64,000 bases of DNA from JAAYCI01 sp031548875 (lineage in GTDB: Bacteria > Bacillota > Clostridia > Oscillospirales > Ruminococcaceae), in NCBI GenBank assembly GCA_031548875.1, contig JAVBQQ010000013.1:52382-116381 (forward strand), read 5' to 3'. The notes beneath the pieces are model-generated. The model was not told where the DNA came from and did no database searches. It saw only the letters and a list, made by a program, of their open reading frames with translations. Both the position numbers and the translations under genes were made by a program. Of the stretch, positions 51,799 to 61,430 are shown piece by piece; within the stretch, counting starts at the first letter, position 1; each line of letters starts with the position of its first letter.

Positions 51799-54402
51799 TT
51801 ATTTTTCTCGTACCCTCTTCCGCTTCAGCAAAATCAACGAAGAAACAGCGGCCAGGGCCATTCCGCCCAACAATAACCATCCAAACAGGTTTGTGTCATC
51901 TCCCACACGTGGGCTGCTTCCTGTTCCACTTGTCTCCGTCTCCTCATTCCCCGCGCCCCCAGATGAGGTGCTCGAGGAATTCCCGCCCGAATTGCCGGAT
52001 GACCCGTTGTCCAGTACAGTAAGATCTGCTTTCTTCATATCTGTTGTGTTTGTGGATTGCCAGGCACTACCGTCCCAACGCTCAAGTTGGAACCAAACCG
52101 TCAAAATATAGTCGCCCGGTTTTGAAATCTCCATAGACGCGGTATAGGAACCATTCGCATTGTCCACAAAATCTATAGTCGGATTGGCTGCAGCCCGAAC
52201 AGGCACAAAGCGCGTGTCACCCGCGACGCTTCCAGCCGCATCTTGGCGGTCACCTGTGGCCGTAATCACAAACGCCACTCCTGCCGTTTGGGTAAGCCCG
52301 CCTGACACAGAGAAGCGATTGTTGCTTGCGTTGGCAAGGCTTGGCACAAGCAGCTTTGCCGTACCCGCCACGGCCACTGTTGCCGTGGGGGCCGCAAGCC
52401 AGGTGCTGCCGCCATCCAGCGAGACTTTGATGGTGTAGTCGATCGCCGATATGGTGTTGTTTGCCGGGAAGTCAAGCGTGGCTGTGCCGCCTGTGGCTCC
52501 GCCGGTGATGGTTTCGGCCGTGCCCTGCATCGCGTCGCTTCCGTCGAAAACCGCCACCTGTACGCCGGCGGGCAGGTCCGTGCCTGCCACGGTGATGAGC
52601 GAATTCCCGCCCGCCGCCGGAAGAGAGGTTGTCCCCGCCGCCACAGACGTGACGGTTGCTGTGCCTGCCACAGTAACCGTGGTGGTCGGGCTCGCCTGCC
52701 AGGTGATTCCGCCATCCTGCGATACTTTCACCGTATACTCGATACTCGCAGCCGTGGTGTTGGCAGGAAAATCCATCGTGACAGAATAGGGGGTATCCCA
52801 CCACATAAAATTGCCATCAGTCTCAGTTTCCTGCACAAGTGTATCGTTTACAAACCCGCCAAGTGTGACGAAACATTGGTCAAAGCCATCGGTAATTTCA
52901 AAGCCGATGTCCGAACTACCCCCAGAAGGATCCAGTGTGTCCGGGTTTGCGGCGATTGCGTCAATGGTCACTTTCTTATATACCGTGATTCCATAGTAGG
53001 GTTCCTCCAGATAGTTGGTTCCTCCATCCATAGAAACACGCACACTGTAATAAGCGTCATCGTTGCCGTCATTGGCTGGAACACCCAACTCGCAGGTCAC
53101 TTCAGCACCCGAGCCGATGCCTGGGGTGTCGCTGTCCATCACTTTGGCACCAGCGTCGTCGAACAGGGCAAACCAGATACCCGTGGGCATATCGCTGCCT
53201 GTAAGAGTCACCTCTGCCGTGCCGCCGGATGGCGCGAAGGCATACGGGCTCACACTCATCCCCTGCAGGTACACTTCCGGCCACACTTGCACCTCTCGCC
53301 ATATATATTCCCAGGTCGTCCCGCTATCAAAACTTACCTGCAGGTAGTAGGACTGGATAACATAGCCTGTGTTTGCGGGTAGCGTGAGAGACGCTGTCGC
53401 GGTGGTGTCATTCCCTGTTGCGGTGCCGCTACCTCCTACCGTATTACCGTCTATCAAACGCACATCAAAACTTGCAGGAAACTGTGTACCCTCCAATTCG
53501 ATATCAACGCTGCCCCCCGTATGGGTAAGCTGCGTGGGGTCAAGGACAGCACGGGAGACCTGCGGCCAGCCGGCTACCGTCACTGTGCCCGTGTGGATAT
53601 CGTCCCAAACTCCGCCCACGTTTGCCTTCAGGGTATATATCTGCGCGGTAGCGGAGTTGTTGCGCGGCAATGTAAGATATGCCGAACCTGTCGTCCAGTC
53701 GCTACTAATTCTAGCGATGGCCGAAGTGACTCTCGCGCCGTCTTCATCAAACGCCGCCAGCGCAAAACCTGTACTGGGGAAGGATGACCCGTTGGCAACG
53801 GCAATCACTTCGCCGCCTGTATAATCAAGGGTGTCCGGCATCGCAAACACCTCGTCCACTGTTCCTCCCGTCGGGCTGATGCCGTCTCGCTGCAGGTGCA
53901 GGTACAGCGCCGTCGTGGTGCGGGTATCTCCGCGGTTGCTCAGCACAAATTTGATGTAGACATCATCCTGGCCGGTAATGTCGATGGCCGCCCCGTTTGC
54001 AGCCGGCCAGGCAGCCTCTCGAACAAGGGCCACATAGTTGCCTGAATCGTCGAAATTGTACAAAATATCGATTGGGTGCCGTACGCTGCCGGGGTGGGTG
54101 TAGTCGGTAGATCCCGCCCAGGTGGCGTAGCTGACGACGGCATCCAGATACCCCACCGGCAATAGGTTCCAACTGGCTGGGAACAACTGGGGCGCTGTGC
54201 TGCCGTCGGCCGTGTATGTAGTTTTTTCCCCCGTCGGCTTGTCCGTGCCGTCGTCCGGTGTGATGCTGACGCTGTCCAGCGTACAGTTACAGCTGCTGTA
54301 ATAGGCGTGCACATTCAGGGCAGGGAGCGTGGCTAAAAGAAGGGCCATACAACCCAACACTGCAAGAACCCGCTTTGTACGCATCGCTATCCATCGTTTC
54401 AT
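51799..54402 (-). CDS. Secreted Ig-repeat surface protein with C-terminal anchor
   Basis: An 867-residue exported protein. The signal peptide is RVLAVLGCMALLLATLPALNVHA. An N-terminal domain of about 190 residues (from YYSSCNCTLDSVSITPDDGT) follows, unrecognised and with a Trp-rich middle. At least four repeats of about 100 residues come next, each starting near GGxxxxxxxGTxxP (for example LTHTGGSVDIELEGTQFP, FAPSGGTAEVTLTGSDMP, LPAAGGNSLITVAGTDLP), an IPT/Ig-like fold. The end is a Ser/Gly/Glu/Thr linker, PRVGDDTNLFGW, a membrane helix and LLKRKRVREK. PxxGDDTN resembles clostridial PKTGDDTN sorting signals, but Thr is Val. ATG 54402 follows GGAGG. Role unknown, probably adhesion or carbohydrate binding. 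Confidence 0.83.
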   Translation of the reverse strand: MKRWIAMRTKRVLAVLGCMALLLATLPALNVHAYYSSCNCTLDSVSITPDDGTDKPTGEKTTYTADGSTAPQLFPASWNLLPVGYLDAVVSYATWAGSTDYTHPGSVRHPIDILYNFDDSGNYVALVREAAWPAANGAAIDITGQDDVYIKFVLSNRGDTRTTTALYLHLQRDGISPTGGTVDEVFAMPDTLDYTGGEVIAVANGSSFPSTGFALAAFDEDGARVTSAIARISSDWTTGSAYLTLPRNNSATAQIYTLKANVGGVWDDIHTGTVTVAGWPQVSRAVLDPTQLTHTGGSVDIELEGTQFPASFDVRLIDGNTVGGSGTATGNDTTATASLTLPANTGYVIQSYYLQVSFDSGTTWEYIWREVQVWPEVYLQGMSVSPYAFAPSGGTAEVTLTGSDMPTGIWFALFDDAGAKVMDSDTPGIGSGAEVTCELGVPANDGNDDAYYSVRVSMDGGTNYLEEPYYGITVYKKVTIDAIAANPDTLDPSGGSSDIGFEITDGFDQCFVTLGGFVNDTLVQETETDGNFMWWDTPYSVTMDFPANTTAASIEYTVKVSQDGGITWQASPTTTVTVAGTATVTSVAAGTTSLPAAGGNSLITVAGTDLPAGVQVAVFDGSDAMQGTAETITGGATGGTATLDFPANNTISAIDYTIKVSLDGGSTWLAAPTATVAVAGTAKLLVPSLANASNNRFSVSGGLTQTAGVAFVITATGDRQDAAGSVAGDTRFVPVRAAANPTIDFVDNANGSYTASMEISKPGDYILTVWFQLERWDGSAWQSTNTTDMKKADLTVLDNGSSGNSGGNSSSTSSGGAGNEETETSGTGSSPRVGDDTNLFGWLLLGGMALAAVSSLILLKRKRVREK

Positions 54403-54451
54403 CTGCACAACCTCCATGTTGCCATGTTTTATTTCTTTGAAACGTCCAGAA

Positions 54452-55102
54452 TCAATAAAAAGAAAGCACGCCCAGTGTGGGATAGACCTCGTCATTGAAA
54501 GTACACACGCTCATATCCAGCCTGTCCTGCGTGTTGGAGCAGAAAAACGCATCGTCCGCCTTTGTCTCTGTCACAAGACCGATGTGCGCCGGTTTTCCAC
54601 GCGTATCGTACAACACCAGCACGTCGCCCGGGCGCAGCACCCCCACCAGCGTTTTCCTGCCTGCAAAGCTGTTGGGGTACTCCAGCAGCGGCATGCCACG
54701 CCGCTCCGTCCAGTAACGCAGAAAATCCGTCGTGCGCACAAAGCTGGTGCTCACGCTAAACGCCGGCGGCCTTTGTGTGTCATCCGGCAGGCTTTCGCAA
54801 TACCATTTTGCACCGTCATCATCATATTGGATACGCACGCCTTCTTGGGGCGGCAGGCCTTCGTCCATGGCAAGCCCGCCCGCCACAAGGCACTGGGAAA
54901 CGAAACCCGTGCAGTTGTATTCAAGGTCGGGGTAGTTCCGGTTGCGCGCTTGCGCGTGGGCGCGGGCATACTCCACAGCAGCCTGTGGGTCGTACCCGGC
55001 AATGCCCTCCGGCACTGCGGCGGCCCGTGGGGAAGCTGGCGCAACCAATATGCAGCACAGAAGGCAGGCGCATGCCAGAAGCAATGTAAGCCCTCTCTTC
55101 AT
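54452..55102 (-). CDS. Secreted putative amidase (Amidase_6 / papain-like NlpC fold)
   Basis: A 216-residue protein with a signal peptide (LTLLLACACLLCCILVAPA). The mature part starts YDPQAAVEYARAHAQARNRN and YPDLEYNCTGFVSQCLVAGG, the hallmark of the Amidase_6 family, whose nucleophile Cys lies in NDCTNFVSQ (here NCTGFVSQ). The His of the dyad is in PAHIGLVTE after the usual GDVLVLYD strand. Such proteins cleave amide bonds in cell wall or peptides. It is 49 bases upstream of the surface-protein gene and overlaps the DUF218 gene before it by four bases, so the three form one operon of envelope functions. Confidence 0.85.
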   Translation of the reverse strand: MKRGLTLLLACACLLCCILVAPASPRAAAVPEGIAGYDPQAAVEYARAHAQARNRNYPDLEYNCTGFVSQCLVAGGLAMDEGLPPQEGVRIQYDDDGAKWYCESLPDDTQRPPAFSVSTSFVRTTDFLRYWTERRGMPLLEYPNSFAGRKTLVGVLRPGDVLVLYDTRGKPAHIGLVTETKADDAFFCSNTQDRLDMSVCTFNDEVYPTLGVLSFY

Positions 55103-55833
55103 CCCTCATCACCCCCACAACAGATGATGGGGAATTGCCCGACATCCCCCGGCCGCGAAAAGGCCAGCCCGTTTCCGTCCAGCACGGCCTTGGTGGCCGC
55201 CAGGTATTCGCGCAGCCGCCCGATAAACGGCGTTTGGTAGATAACAAGATCGGCATTGATACAAATACCGTTTGCACCCAGTTTTTGCAGCAGATAGGCA
55301 GCACGAGAGGCATATTGTTCCTGTGTGCAGAGGTAAAAGCGCTCATCGGGGAAGAGTTGCACCGCCCGGCAGATGCTGGCGTAGGTGTCTTCGCCGTGTT
55401 TGTCTACCCACAGGGCCTCGGGCGGCAGCCCCATTGCCAGCAACGCGTCCCGCATGAGCAACGCCTCTTCTGCGTCGCCACCGCTGGCCACCACCTTCTC
55501 TGCAACGCCCTCTTTGTACAGTTCTGCCGCGCGCATCAGCCGGTAGCGGGATTGCAGCGACAGTTCCCCCTCTTTTGCACCGCCTCCCGGCACTAGGATA
55601 TATGAAGCGGTGGGCAACTCCCCAGCATATTCGTAATACACTAAAGTGCCATTGCCCATACCCTGCACCTGCCTGTAGCAGGCCAGCGAAAATGCGCACA
55701 GGGCCAGTGTTGCGGCTATCACAATGCCCACCGCAAGCACAACCACACGCTTGTAGCGGCGGGTGGCCCCGGCAACATCATTTCTCTGTGCCCTGCAAGT
55801 ATTCCGTGTCTGTGATACGGTCTGCTTTTTCAT
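55099..55833 (-). CDS. Membrane-anchored DUF218 (SanA/YdcF-like) protein
   Basis: A 244-residue protein with one N-terminal membrane segment (VVVLAVGIVIAATLALCAFSLA) and an extracytoplasmic DUF218 domain: ASYILVPGGGAKEGELSLQS, ASGGDAEEALLMRDALLAMG, and HGEDTYASICRAVQLF with a conserved Glu. DUF218 proteins such as SanA affect envelope barrier function; their biochemical activity is unclear. First gene of the envelope operon with the amidase and the Ig-repeat protein. Confidence 0.82.
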   Translation of the reverse strand: MKKQTVSQTRNTCRAQRNDVAGATRRYKRVVVLAVGIVIAATLALCAFSLACYRQVQGMGNGTLVYYEYAGELPTASYILVPGGGAKEGELSLQSRYRLMRAAELYKEGVAEKVVASGGDAEEALLMRDALLAMGLPPEALWVDKHGEDTYASICRAVQLFPDERFYLCTQEQYASRAAYLLQKLGANGICINADLVIYQTPFIGRLREYLAATKAVLDGNGLAFSRPGDVGQFPIICCGGDEG

Positions 55834-56181
55834 TGCTTGGCCCTATTTTTCGCAATTTGCTTGTGTGGTCGCTTGCCCGTAAAAAAGGGGGACGACCTTA
55901 TGGACGAATGCCCAAAGGTTGCCCCACGCAGTGGTTTGTTTTTAAATCGTGGAATATTCTGCGTCGAGGCCGCGATGTACCTTTTCCCCCAGATACGTAC
56001 GGTCAGCAGATTCGTCTGTCTGAATCGTCACATTCTGCATGCTGTCTTTTGGCGTGATATTTTGTTCAGAACAGTATATAATAATGAACAGCTACTGTAT
56101 ATCACCCTAGGGGGATGTCCAGACGAAACCATCCTTTCTCCTTTGCATGATTTATTTCCGTTTGCGATGTAACGAGGTTTC
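55834..56181. other. Divergent intergenic region before the MalT-like regulator
   Basis: About 350 bases between divergent genes, with a short unconvincing forward frame only. Near 56061-56090 a TGTTCAGAACA palindrome is followed by TATAAT (56077-56082) and TGAACA, a plausible promoter with operator for the regulator gene. GTAACGAGG before ATG 56182 is a weak ribosome site. Confidence 0.4.
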
Positions 56182-58701
56182 ATGAGTATGTTTTTTACTC
56201 CTCCGGATCTGCCCACCAACAACATTGTCCGCAAAGAACTGTTTTCGGCGCTAAGCGGCGCCCCGGAGCAGTTTCTATACCTATATGCTCCCGCGGGTTT
56301 TGGCAAAACTATCGCTACCGCCGGCTGGGTCCGGATCCAACCGGCACAAAACGCCTGGATCGCCCTGGATGAATACGCAGATACGCCTCACCGCTTTTTC
56401 CGCTCTTTTCTGGAAGCCCTGTGCCAAATACAAAAGACAAACCATCGGCTGTTCACTCGGCTGGACAAGATGGAACACACAGCCCTTCCATTGGATATTC
56501 TGCTGGAGTCCCTGCCGTTGCTATCCATAAACAGCGAGCCATGCATCCTGGTGTTGGACGATTGGCACTATATTCGGGACGAACAGGTGCACAAGGGCCT
56601 TTCTTTGGTCTTGCGGCGTCTGCCCAAAAACTGGAGAGTCTTGCTCCTCTCCCGCCAGGGGCCACAGGGAGATCTGGCGGATCTCGCGTTGAAGGGTGAG
56701 ATGGCCGTTTTCACGGCCGATGCGTTGAAATTCCAGGCAGGCGAGGTCCGGCAGCTGTTTCAGAAATCCAGCCAGCCCCTCACCGAACAGCAGGCGCAGG
56801 ACATCTTGGATGAAACGGGTGGTTGGGCCATCGCGGTAAACGCAAGGCGGGTGGGCAACCACCGCTTTGGCGGCGAGGAAAAAAGTCTGTTCGACAACTA
56901 CCTGGACAGCCAGCTCTGGCGGCTTTTAGAAAAAAAAGACCAGGAACTGCTCATCAAAACGTCTGTTACCGAGGAGCTGTCTCCTTCATTTTGCCATGCT
57001 GTCACCGGCCTATCCGATAGCAAAAAGCGTTTGGAAGCTCTCTGCCGGCAAAACCTGTTCATCTCCTCCCTGCCCGGAGGAAACTTTCGCCTGCATCCTC
57101 TTTTTCAGAAATACCTAACGGGAAAATTCGAAGAATACCCGCCACACCTGCAGCAGGATATATTTGACCGGGCAGGCCACTGGCATCTGGATCATGCGGA
57201 TCATTTTACCGCCATGGCCTATTTTGCCAGAGCAAAAAACATCACCCAGCTTTCGCACTGCCTGCAGAAAGCCAACGAATACACCGTTTCAAGCGATATC
57301 GAATGGCGCATGGTTTTTATGCAAAGGTATGTATTTTCTCTCCTTGACCATGCTTTCATACGCGGCAATCTCAGTCTTGTGCGCCAGAGCGCCTGGTTCC
57401 ATTTCCTGGCTGGAGATGCCGCCGGTTTTGAGGCGGACATGGATACGATCTATCCACAGCTTCCCGGGGTACAGGATCCCCGCACACAGGAAACCCTTTC
57501 CTTTTTAACTTCGCTGGATTACCGTGTTCCTGCGGGCGTGTATATGCAGAGCCTGAAAGCGGCGCTGGCACAGGTAAGCTTGCCCTCAAGTGCGGGACAG
57601 GCTATCCAGACAGCAACCATCACAATCAACCTGCCCTATGCCCACCGTTCCATGCGCGATTATTCAGAGTGCGCGAATGATCTGGAGCCATTTCTTTCCC
57701 TCTCAAAAGACAGCATCGGCAAGCTGTTGGGCAAAGAATACAACGCGCTGGAAGATGCGATCCGCGCAGGCATCCATTACGAGCAAAACGATCTGGACAC
57801 GGCCCTCCGATTTGCCCAAAAAGCAATGGATGCCTGCGCGGCCTCGTCCAGCCCTGAAATCATCTTCTCCGCCAACACGATCTTTATGGTAATTTTGCGT
57901 GCGCAAAACGATGAACTACAGGCGCAACGTGTCGAGGTCGCAATCGAAGAGATGCTGGAGAAGACCGGCGCTCTTTACCTGGAACCAAATTACCTTGCGC
58001 TTCTTTGTGAAAAACATATCCGCGACGGAAGCCGCCGTGCTGCGGAAAATTGGCTCGCACGCTATAACACAGATACCGGCGGCCTGCCCGCCCTCTATCA
58101 GATGCACCTGCACTTCACAACAGCTCAGGCTTTCCTTGCCACTGGGCGGTACGAGGATGCGATCCATTTTTTGCATAAAGTGGAACGGTTAGCCCATGCC
58201 TTCCACCGCCCACTCGACAGTATTCAGACCAACATCCTGCTCTCCATTGCCTACTGGCAAAACCACGAGCAAAAACATGCGCGCGCATCCATGAAGCTCG
58301 CCTTGAAAACCGCGCAACCTTTTGGATTTACACGCATTTTTTTAAACGAGACCCAAACGGTTGTCACACACATTTTCCAATCGCTTCTCAACAGCGCCCG
58401 TTCGGATCAGGCGGACCCCGGCTACCTTCATTTTTTGCGCTCTATCTCAATCTCCCGGACGGGAGATCGAGGGCACGGTACCAACCGCGATCTGCCCAGT
58501 TCGCCGCTTCCTCTGTCGGGCAAACAGAAAGAGGTGCTGTCGCTCATGAGTGAGGGTCTGACGTACGTGGAAATCGCCCAGCGGTTGGACATTCAATATT
58601 CAACAGTAAAAAGCCATGTAAAGAAGCTGTTTGAAAAATTGAACGTCAATTCATTTGAAGCCGCGGTATTGGCGGCCAGACAGGCAGAGCCGGCCGAATA
58701 G
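56182..58701 (+). CDS. LuxR-family ATP-dependent regulator (MalT/STAND type)
   Basis: An 839-residue regulator of MalT architecture. The N-terminal NTPase domain has Walker A APAGFGKT (about residues 36-43), a Walker B-like CILVLDDWHYI and a winged-helix region ending RLHPLFQKYL. A long helical-repeat sensor region follows (about 340-750). The C-terminal LuxR helix-turn-helix is LPLSGKQKEVLSLMSEGLTY, then VEIAQRLDIQYSTVKSHVKK. Such proteins bind an inducer and ATP, oligomerise and activate promoters. No obvious dedicated target is adjacent: the envelope operon diverges upstream and the PadR module lies downstream. Confidence 0.9.
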   Translation: MSMFFTPPDLPTNNIVRKELFSALSGAPEQFLYLYAPAGFGKTIATAGWVRIQPAQNAWIALDEYADTPHRFFRSFLEALCQIQKTNHRLFTRLDKMEHTALPLDILLESLPLLSINSEPCILVLDDWHYIRDEQVHKGLSLVLRRLPKNWRVLLLSRQGPQGDLADLALKGEMAVFTADALKFQAGEVRQLFQKSSQPLTEQQAQDILDETGGWAIAVNARRVGNHRFGGEEKSLFDNYLDSQLWRLLEKKDQELLIKTSVTEELSPSFCHAVTGLSDSKKRLEALCRQNLFISSLPGGNFRLHPLFQKYLTGKFEEYPPHLQQDIFDRAGHWHLDHADHFTAMAYFARAKNITQLSHCLQKANEYTVSSDIEWRMVFMQRYVFSLLDHAFIRGNLSLVRQSAWFHFLAGDAAGFEADMDTIYPQLPGVQDPRTQETLSFLTSLDYRVPAGVYMQSLKAALAQVSLPSSAGQAIQTATITINLPYAHRSMRDYSECANDLEPFLSLSKDSIGKLLGKEYNALEDAIRAGIHYEQNDLDTALRFAQKAMDACAASSSPEIIFSANTIFMVILRAQNDELQAQRVEVAIEEMLEKTGALYLEPNYLALLCEKHIRDGSRRAAENWLARYNTDTGGLPALYQMHLHFTTAQAFLATGRYEDAIHFLHKVERLAHAFHRPLDSIQTNILLSIAYWQNHEQKHARASMKLALKTAQPFGFTRIFLNETQTVVTHIFQSLLNSARSDQADPGYLHFLRSISISRTGDRGHGTNRDLPSSPLPLSGKQKEVLSLMSEGLTYVEIAQRLDIQYSTVKSHVKKLFEKLNVNSFEAAVLAARQAEPAE

Positions 58702-58925
58702 AGATGACGGTTTTTTGCCTTCCCGTATATCTACGGCAAATTCGCATCGAATAGCCGAACGACCCTCCGCTTAAAAACTGCCGCTTCTTTCGCTTTGCCA
58801 ATTGCTACAGCGCCGGATACAGTTCCTCTATCGGTATCAACATATCATTGACATCACCAGTATTCTGTGTTACTGTATAGTGGTAATAAGTAGTACTGCA
58901 TATCGGCCACATTAGATAGTGAGAG

Positions 58926-59267
58926 GTGGTTGAACTGGAAAACTTGACAGAAATGCTGAAGGGCGTGCTGGAGGGTTGTGTGCTGGAAATCATCAGCCGC
59001 GAAGAAACCTATGGTTATGAGATCACACGACGGCTGAATGCCTTGGGTTTCACAGATGTTGTGGACGGTACAGTTTACACGATTTTGGTCAGGCTTGAGA
59101 AAAACAAGCTCGTTGATATTGAAAAAAAGCCGTCCGATATGGGGCCTCCGCGCAAGTTTTTTACATTGAACGACGCGGGGCGTGCAGAGTTGCAGCGCTT
59201 TTGGGAGAAATGGACATTCATCTCGTCGAAAATAAGTGAATTAAAGGAGATACAACGCAATGTCTGA
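58926..59267 (+). CDS. PadR-family transcriptional regulator
   Basis: A 113-residue PadR repressor: LEGCVLEIISREETYGYEIT, then RRLNALGFTDVVDGTVYTIL, LEKNKLVDIEKKPSDMGPPR and KFFTLNDAGRAELQRFWEKW, the full winged helix plus C-terminal helix. These regulators usually control the adjacent efflux operon in response to the exported compound. GTG 58926 lies within a GAGAGGTGG stretch; a start a few codons later is possible. It overlaps the DUF1048 gene by eight bases. Confidence 0.9.
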   Translation: MVELENLTEMLKGVLEGCVLEIISREETYGYEITRRLNALGFTDVVDGTVYTILVRLEKNKLVDIEKKPSDMGPPRKFFTLNDAGRAELQRFWEKWTFISSKISELKEIQRNV

Positions 59268-59631
59268 TTTTTTTGATACCTACTTCAATATCAACAAGAT
59301 AATGAAGGGCAAGAAGGAGTACAAAGAACAGATGGCAAGGGTAAAAGCATTGCCGGAAGAATATTGGTATGTCTACGATAAAATGCTGGGCTATATGTGG
59401 AAATTAGCAGATGGTGACGGCAACGATATGCTGAAAGTCCAGTACGATCTGATCGATTTATTCGAAGCGGGTGCGGCAGAGGGCAAGCCCATCCTGGACG
59501 TCACTGGCGAAGATGTGGCCGCTTTTGCCGACGAACTTTTGCTGGGCGTGCAGACATACATAGAGAGCTGGCGCAAAGACCTCAACCGCGACATCCATAA
59601 AAAGGTCGGAAAGGGGCATGGCCCAAAATGA
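59260..59631 (+). CDS. DUF1048-family protein
   Basis: A 123-residue all-helical protein (FFDTYFNINKIMKGKKEYKE, ALPEEYWYVYDKMLGYMWKL, FADELLLGVQTYIESWRKDL) of the DUF1048 family. The family almost always accompanies PadR regulators and ABC exporters in Firmicutes; the function is unknown. It overlaps both neighbours, which fixes it in the operon. Confidence 0.88.
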   Translation: MSDFFDTYFNINKIMKGKKEYKEQMARVKALPEEYWYVYDKMLGYMWKLADGDGNDMLKVQYDLIDLFEAGAAEGKPILDVTGEDVAAFADELLLGVQTYIESWRKDLNRDIHKKVGKGHGPK

Positions 59632-60404
59632 CGGAAGCCGCAATTCAAGTATGGGATTTGCATAAAACGTTCAAGGGCGCGAAAGGCAGGGAAACCAAAG
59701 TACTGAAAGGCGTGGATTTTAACGTCGCCCGTGGCGAGATATTTGCGTTGCTTGGCGCGAACGGCGCGGGCAAAACCACGATGGTCAACATCCTTTCCAC
59801 GCTATTGAAAGCTGACCGCGGCACGGCAAGCGTTTGCGGCTTCGACACGCAGCGCCAACCGGACAACGTGCGGCAAGCCATCAGCCTTACCGGGCAGTTT
59901 GCAGCCGTGGACGGTATTCTCACCGGGCGGGAAAATCTTGTACTGATTGCCCGGCTTCGGGACGTTCCGCAGCCGGGGCAGGTTGCCGACGCCCTGCTGG
60001 AACGGTTTGGCCTGGTGGAAGCGGCAAACCGCCGGGTGGATACGTATTCCGGCGGCATGGCGCGCAGGCTGGATATCGCCATGAGCCTTGTGGGAACGCC
60101 TTCCGTTATCTTCCTGGACGAGCCGACGACCGGGCTGGACCCGGAGGGACGGCTGGAGGTTTGGAAAACCGTTCAGGCGTTGGCGGACGGCGGCACGACC
60201 ATCCTGCTGACGACGCAGTATCTGGAAGAAGCGGAGCACCTTGCCGACAGGATCGCTATCTTGCACGGCGGCAGGATCATTGCAGAGGGCACGCTGGACG
60301 AACTCAAGGAGTTGTTCCCGCCCGCAAAGGTCGAATATATTGAAAAACAACCGTCTTTGGAGGAAATCTTCCTCTCGATTACAGGTAAAAAAGAGAGGAA
60401 GTAA
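59628..60404 (+). CDS. ABC transporter ATPase, DrrA type
   Basis: A 258-residue ATPase of the daunorubicin-resistance group of ABC-2 exporters. Walker A is LGANGAGKTT, the signature is VDTYSGGMARRLDIAMSL, and Walker B is SVIFLDEPTTGLDPEG, followed by LLTTQYLEEAEHLADR, which is distinctive for DrrA. It drives efflux of a hydrophobic compound with the DrrB-type permease. Start overlaps DUF1048 by four bases; stop abuts the permease ATG. Confidence 0.92.
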   Translation: MTEAAIQVWDLHKTFKGAKGRETKVLKGVDFNVARGEIFALLGANGAGKTTMVNILSTLLKADRGTASVCGFDTQRQPDNVRQAISLTGQFAAVDGILTGRENLVLIARLRDVPQPGQVADALLERFGLVEAANRRVDTYSGGMARRLDIAMSLVGTPSVIFLDEPTTGLDPEGRLEVWKTVQALADGGTTILLTTQYLEEAEHLADRIAILHGGRIIAEGTLDELKELFPPAKVEYIEKQPSLEEIFLSITGKKERK

Positions 60405-61160
60405 ATGAAAAGCAAAACAACCGTTTTGTTCGGGCGTTTGATGAAGCATATTTTGCGCAGCCCGGATACCATCATAACCGTTGCCATCATCCCAATCGCC
60501 ATCATGCTGATGTTCGTTTATGTGTTTGGCGGCGCGGTAAAAACGAGCCTCGGCGCGGACGTCAACTATGTGAATTACCAGCTGCCGGGCATCTTGCTGA
60601 TGGCTATTGCCAGCGGCATGGCCTACACTGCCGTTCGGCTTTTTTCAGACATGCAAAAAGGGCTTTTCGCACGGTTTAACTCCATGCCCATCAAGCGCTC
60701 GTCGGTGTTGTGGGCGCATGTACTGGCCTCGCTTGTATCGAATATGCTCACCGTTGTGATCATCTTTCTTGTGGCGCTGCTGATGGGGTTTCGCTCCAGC
60801 GCAGGGATTTTGAACTGGCTTGTGGTGGCAGGGATCCTTGTCCTGTTCACATTGGCGCTGACTTGGGTTGCGGTGCTGCCCGGCATCACGGCAAAAACCA
60901 TGGAAGGCGCGTCCGCATTCTCCTACCCGCTTATTTTCCTGCCCATGCTCAGCTCGGCTTTCGTTCCCACCGAAACAATGCCCGCCGTTGTGCGCGCTTT
61001 CGCTGAGAACCAGCCGGTGACATCCATTGTGGATACGATCCGCACGCTTCTAAACGCCGAGCCCGTTGGCCGCGACATATGGATCTGCCTTGCGTGGTGC
61101 GTTGGAATCATCGCAGTGGCATGGTTCTTTGCCATGCGCGCGTACCGGCGCAGGATATAG
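60405..61160 (+). CDS. ABC-2 type exporter permease, DrrB type
   Basis: A 251-residue membrane protein with six hydrophobic segments and the ABC-2 features DTIITVAIIPIAIMLMFVYVF, FNSMPIKRSSVLWAHVLAS and PLIFLPMLSSAFVPTETMP. It forms the efflux channel for the DrrA-type ATPase and completes the PadR-DUF1048-ATPase-permease operon, a probable drug or peptide resistance module. Confidence 0.92.
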   Translation: MKSKTTVLFGRLMKHILRSPDTIITVAIIPIAIMLMFVYVFGGAVKTSLGADVNYVNYQLPGILLMAIASGMAYTAVRLFSDMQKGLFARFNSMPIKRSSVLWAHVLASLVSNMLTVVIIFLVALLMGFRSSAGILNWLVVAGILVLFTLALTWVAVLPGITAKTMEGASAFSYPLIFLPMLSSAFVPTETMPAVVRAFAENQPVTSIVDTIRTLLNAEPVGRDIWICLAWCVGIIAVAWFFAMRAYRRRI

Positions 61161-61260
61161 CATTCTAACCTTAAACAGTTCATGAAACAGTTCATGAAAA
61201 CGCCGCTTTTATCCGCGTGCAACATTATCGACGACGATCGTTTTCGCAGGGTTTATCGCA

Positions 61261-61300
61261 AATAACAGAACGGCCGGCAATAGCCGGCCGTTCTGTTATT
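61261..61300. terminator. Bidirectional terminator between convergent genes
   Basis: An 18-base-pair perfect stem AATAACAGAACGGCCGGC with loop AATA, between the exporter permease (+) and the GroEL-like gene (-). Confidence 0.85.
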
Positions 61301-61430
61301 TGGCGTGTTGGTGCAGCCGCAGCAAAATCGTCCTCCTCGAGCGGAACGCACGGGCATTTCCTTTCTATCGTTCATACAGACAACTAGGAACCTCTTTCCC
61401 CCGTTCCAGCCCGGTCAAGCCATAACCGCT